Below, piece after piece: positions 62,441-64,000 of a stretch of DNA of 64,000 bases (position 1 is the first letter of the stretch; each line of letters opens with the position of its first letter). A program made the position numbers and the translations under genes. The notes under the pieces are model-generated. The model did not search any database and was not told the origin of the DNA. It saw only the letters and a list, made by a program, of their open reading frames with translations. Origin of the DNA: Burkholderia ambifaria (GTDB lineage Bacteria > Pseudomonadota > Gammaproteobacteria > Burkholderiales > Burkholderiaceae); the NCBI RefSeq assembly GCF_001443045.1, contig NZ_LKPJ01000007.1, positions 247,102-311,101 of the forward strand, given 5' to 3'.

Positions 62441-63121
62441 ATGGCAATGAACACGAATCTCAAGCGTGTGTGGGCAGCCTGGCTTACGGCCAGCGTGCTG
62501 CTGTCGTTGTATTACGCTCTATGGGTAGTCGCAACCGAGCCTAGCAAGGTCACAATCGTCTTGCAGCCGCACAGCAATATCCACTTCGAAGTGACGAGCC
62601 TCTGGGGCCATTCGGAAAGTTTCGAAATGTGGTTTCGCCGTAATCCACTCGACCACCGGGAAGATGCTCTGGGCCGCTACCGAACACTCAATGGACATCC
62701 CGGGGAACTGATATTTCCCAATCCAGGCAAGCACATCTCCGCCACGGTTTCTATTAACGGAGGGCCCGCAGTCGAACTGGAGACAATGCCGGCAAGCGGT
62801 TATACGGAAACTGAAATCAGACGAGAACTGACAACAAATCGGTCCATTGCCGAAGGGGCGTGGAATTGGCCGGCACCAGGAGCGCCGAGAATCAGGGCAG
62901 TTCCGGGCAAAAACGATATCTCTTTCACGATTGCGGACGTCGACCCGTCATTGACAGGGGAACGTGTAACCCTGATTGCGTTACCTCCGCTATCGTTCAA
63001 GAGCGGGCAGGAGCACTACGCTTGGCTTTGGTATGCGTGGTTTTTGTGTCCTGCCGGGGGCTTGGTCCTTGGCATTATCGGACTCATTCAGCTTTGGAAG
63101 ACACTGCGTGCATGGCGGTAG
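62441..63121 (+). CDS. bitopic/two-helix membrane protein of unknown function
   Basis: 226 residues. Membrane segments lie near the N-terminus (about 11-31) and C-terminus (about 198-217) and enclose a 165-residue domain with beta-rich character (SKVTIVLQPHSNIHFEVTSL, RVTLIALPPLSFKSGQEHYA), probably periplasmic. GC is lower than average. No family recognised. Its layout resembles immunity proteins that guard the periplasm, but nothing proves it. It overlaps the start of the next gene. Confidence 0.65.
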   Translation: MAMNTNLKRVWAAWLTASVLLSLYYALWVVATEPSKVTIVLQPHSNIHFEVTSLWGHSESFEMWFRRNPLDHREDALGRYRTLNGHPGELIFPNPGKHISATVSINGGPAVELETMPASGYTETEIRRELTTNRSIAEGAWNWPAPGAPRIRAVPGKNDISFTIADVDPSLTGERVTLIALPPLSFKSGQEHYAWLWYAWFLCPAGGLVLGIIGLIQLWKTLRAWR

Positions 63122-63577
63122 CGAACACGCATATCCGCGAGAACCTCGTGCGGATTAGGAACTTCACGTGGCAGGAACTCTCGGTCACGCAACAGGCGGA
63201 CACAATACTCAAATCGATGTCAGACCAAAAAAAAGCAGAGAATCCAAGACTTGCTGACCGTAGCGCAGCAAAAGGAGGTAAGCAAGGCCATGCACACACG
63301 CGCCGCCCATGAGGGTGCTCAAGAGCTTGCCGGAACCTCCGTAGCGAACGCGATAGCTGTCGAGATTCGGAGGAACAGCCGCGCTTGGGACGAGCGAGAG
63401 GCCGCCGCTTTGGGCGTCGAGAAGCGGAGCGTCACGCCGCCCCGCCGCCGCCCAGTTCCGGAACGAACGCCGTCAACGAGGCGTACGCTGCACGGTATCG
63501 TGCCAGGAAGGCCGCAAGAGACCGAGGCAGCCCCAATTCAGGCGAAACCGAATCAACACCATGACGGTGCGCGGTAA
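63112..63577 (+). pseudogene. small gene frameshifted at an A8 tract
   Basis: ATG 63112 (overlapping the upstream stop) opens a frame reading RNFTWQELSVTQQADTILKS and MSDQKK up to eight A at 63227-63234. A +1 shift there joins smoothly to QRIQDLLTVAQQKEVSKAMH and continues about 110 residues to the stop at 63577. The joined product would be about 155 residues, mostly charged helix with a proline-rich tail. Without the shift the frame ends at 63312. It could be a dead gene, a phase-variable one, or one read by polymerase slippage. Confidence 0.6.
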
Positions 63578-63668
63578 GGGCAACGCGCCGCACCACGTCA
63601 ACGTTCCCGAGCACTCAGCGGTACCCCATCGAAATTGACAAGTCCCCGAAAAGCCTTGCCCGGCGTGC

Positions 63669-63760
63669 GTAAACGCTTCTAATCCGGATGCCCGAAACTC
63701 ATGCACTTTTTCATTCGCGTGTCAGTTTCGGCAACGCGACGAGGAATCAAAAGCGTTTAC
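63669..63760. repeat. right-end subterminal motif copies
   Basis: GTAAACGCTTCTAATCC is exact at 63669-63685. A degenerate inverted copy (GGAATCAAAAGCGTTTAC) is at 63743-63760. The third copy forms part of the right terminal repeat. Confidence 0.8.
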
Positions 63761-63820
63761 GCTTTCGCTAACCCATTAACGTAGCGGAAGATTTTTCACT
63801 CACCCGGCCTGCGGCCGATT

Positions 63821-63848
63821 GTGTAACGACTTCTAATCCGGATAGCCA
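63821..63848 (-). repeat. right terminal inverted repeat of the element
   Basis: Inverted match (23 of 28) to 51657-51684; contains the variant motif GTAACGACTTCTAATCC at 63823-63839 and ends in ...AGCCA before the CGATG duplication. Confidence 0.75.
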
Positions 63849-64000
63849 CGATGTGCTGAGTTGCATTAGTCTCGGTTACGAGCCCTCGGTTTAGTTTTGG
63901 TTACCCGGCTCTTACTCCCGGCTGAGCACTACCTGATAAGGTATAACCGGAATTAATGTCAAAGGGGCACTGGAGCTTTTTTCAGCGCCCTTTTGTGCGA

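Larger units (their letters stand above)
51652..63853. mobile_element. Tn7-type element of 12.2 kb inserted downstream of glmS, without visible transposase genes
   Basis: Element body 51657-63848. It starts 25 bp after the glmS stop, the distance used by Tn7. Target duplication CGATG at 51652-51656 and 63849-63853 (within a longer shared CCACGATGTG). Terminal inverted repeats of 28 bp (51657-51684 and 63821-63848) match at 23 positions and give 5'-TG...CA-3' ends. A 17-bp motif of these repeats recurs subterminally on both sides, like TnsB site arrays. Cargo: a T6SS VgrG operon, small genes and IS debris, all of lower GC than the flanks. No tnsA, B, C, D or E homologue is seen, so it is either decayed or mobilised in trans. 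Confidence 0.72.
63578..64000. other. right end of the element and flanking chromosome
   Basis: No gene. Positions up to 63848 are the right arm of the element; beyond 63853 is presumed chromosomal DNA that originally followed glmS. Near the window end AAAGGGGC and GCGCCCTTTT (63960-63994) can pair as a weak hairpin around a T6 run. Confidence 0.55.

Noticed and set aside
63227-63234. Programmed -1 frameshift at a slippery A-run
   Set aside because: The downstream frame needs a +1 (or -2) shift, not -1, so a classical A-AAA-AAG -1 signal does not explain it.
51657-63848. Canonical Tn7 ends and tnsABCDE genes
   Set aside because: The classical TGTGGGCGG terminus is absent and no tns homologue can be read; only position, duplication size and end architecture support a Tn7-type origin.
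1-64000. CRISPR array
   Set aside because: No regularly spaced repeat-spacer pattern was seen; the repeated 17-bp motif is not periodic.

Overview
The window is high-GC proteobacterial DNA. Gene content points to Burkholderia, most likely the B. cepacia complex: a class II HMG-CoA reductase, a glmS gene paired with an Lrp regulator, many LysR/AraC/LacI regulators, CsbD/BON stress proteins, and orphan type VI secretion (T6SS) effector loci. The many catabolic and efflux units suggest a secondary chromosome. This assignment is by recognition of families, not by database search.

Region 1 (1-2.6 kb) is the end of an orphan T6SS effector locus: the C-terminal part of a Tle3-like phospholipase effector, followed by its Tla3-like (DUF2875) adaptor. 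Region 2 (2.7-13 kb) holds metabolic genes: an exported epoxide-hydrolase-like enzyme coupled to a cytochrome P460, an HMG-CoA reductase operon with a TctA-like permease under a divergent MocR regulator, a second exported epoxide hydrolase, and a compact trio of aminotransferase, 62-residue peptide and pyridoxamine-oxidase-like flavoprotein. Region 3 (13-31 kb) has an MFS/M19-dipeptidase operon with a LuxR-type regulator, an ArsR regulator next to an acetolactate-synthase-like enzyme, a divergent pair of DJ-1/PfpI proteins (one fused to AraC), a Mug glycosylase, a LysR-linked tripartite efflux system, an FAD oxidoreductase and a LivK-type binding protein.

Region 4 (31-35 kb) groups stress-type genes: two CsbD proteins, a BON protein, two very small proteins and a PAS-LuxR regulator. 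Region 5 (35-49 kb) holds a DUF1338 2-oxoadipate dioxygenase with a divergent LysR, a GapN-like aldehyde dehydrogenase, a LysE exporter, an OYE-family reductase with a MerR regulator and its 19-bp-spaced promoter, a uronate dehydrogenase/transporter/LacI set with three matching operators, and an Ada-AlkA fusion coupled to Ogt.

Region 6 (49-64 kb): an Lrp regulator and glmS are divergent across two identical 15-bp palindromes. Exactly 25 bp after the glmS stop begins what looks like a 12.2-kb Tn7-type insertion. It has 28-bp imperfect terminal inverted repeats with 5'-TG...CA-3' ends, a CGATG 5-bp target duplication, and repeated copies of a 17-bp subterminal motif at both ends. No tnsABCDE genes are visible. 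The cargo is an orphan T6SS operon (VgrG, DUF4123 adaptor, VasX-like pore-forming toxin, DUF6708 membrane protein, PAAR), an uncharacterised gene pair, a graveyard of IS fragments, and three small genes, one of them frameshifted at an A8 tract. This element is the most interesting feature of the window.
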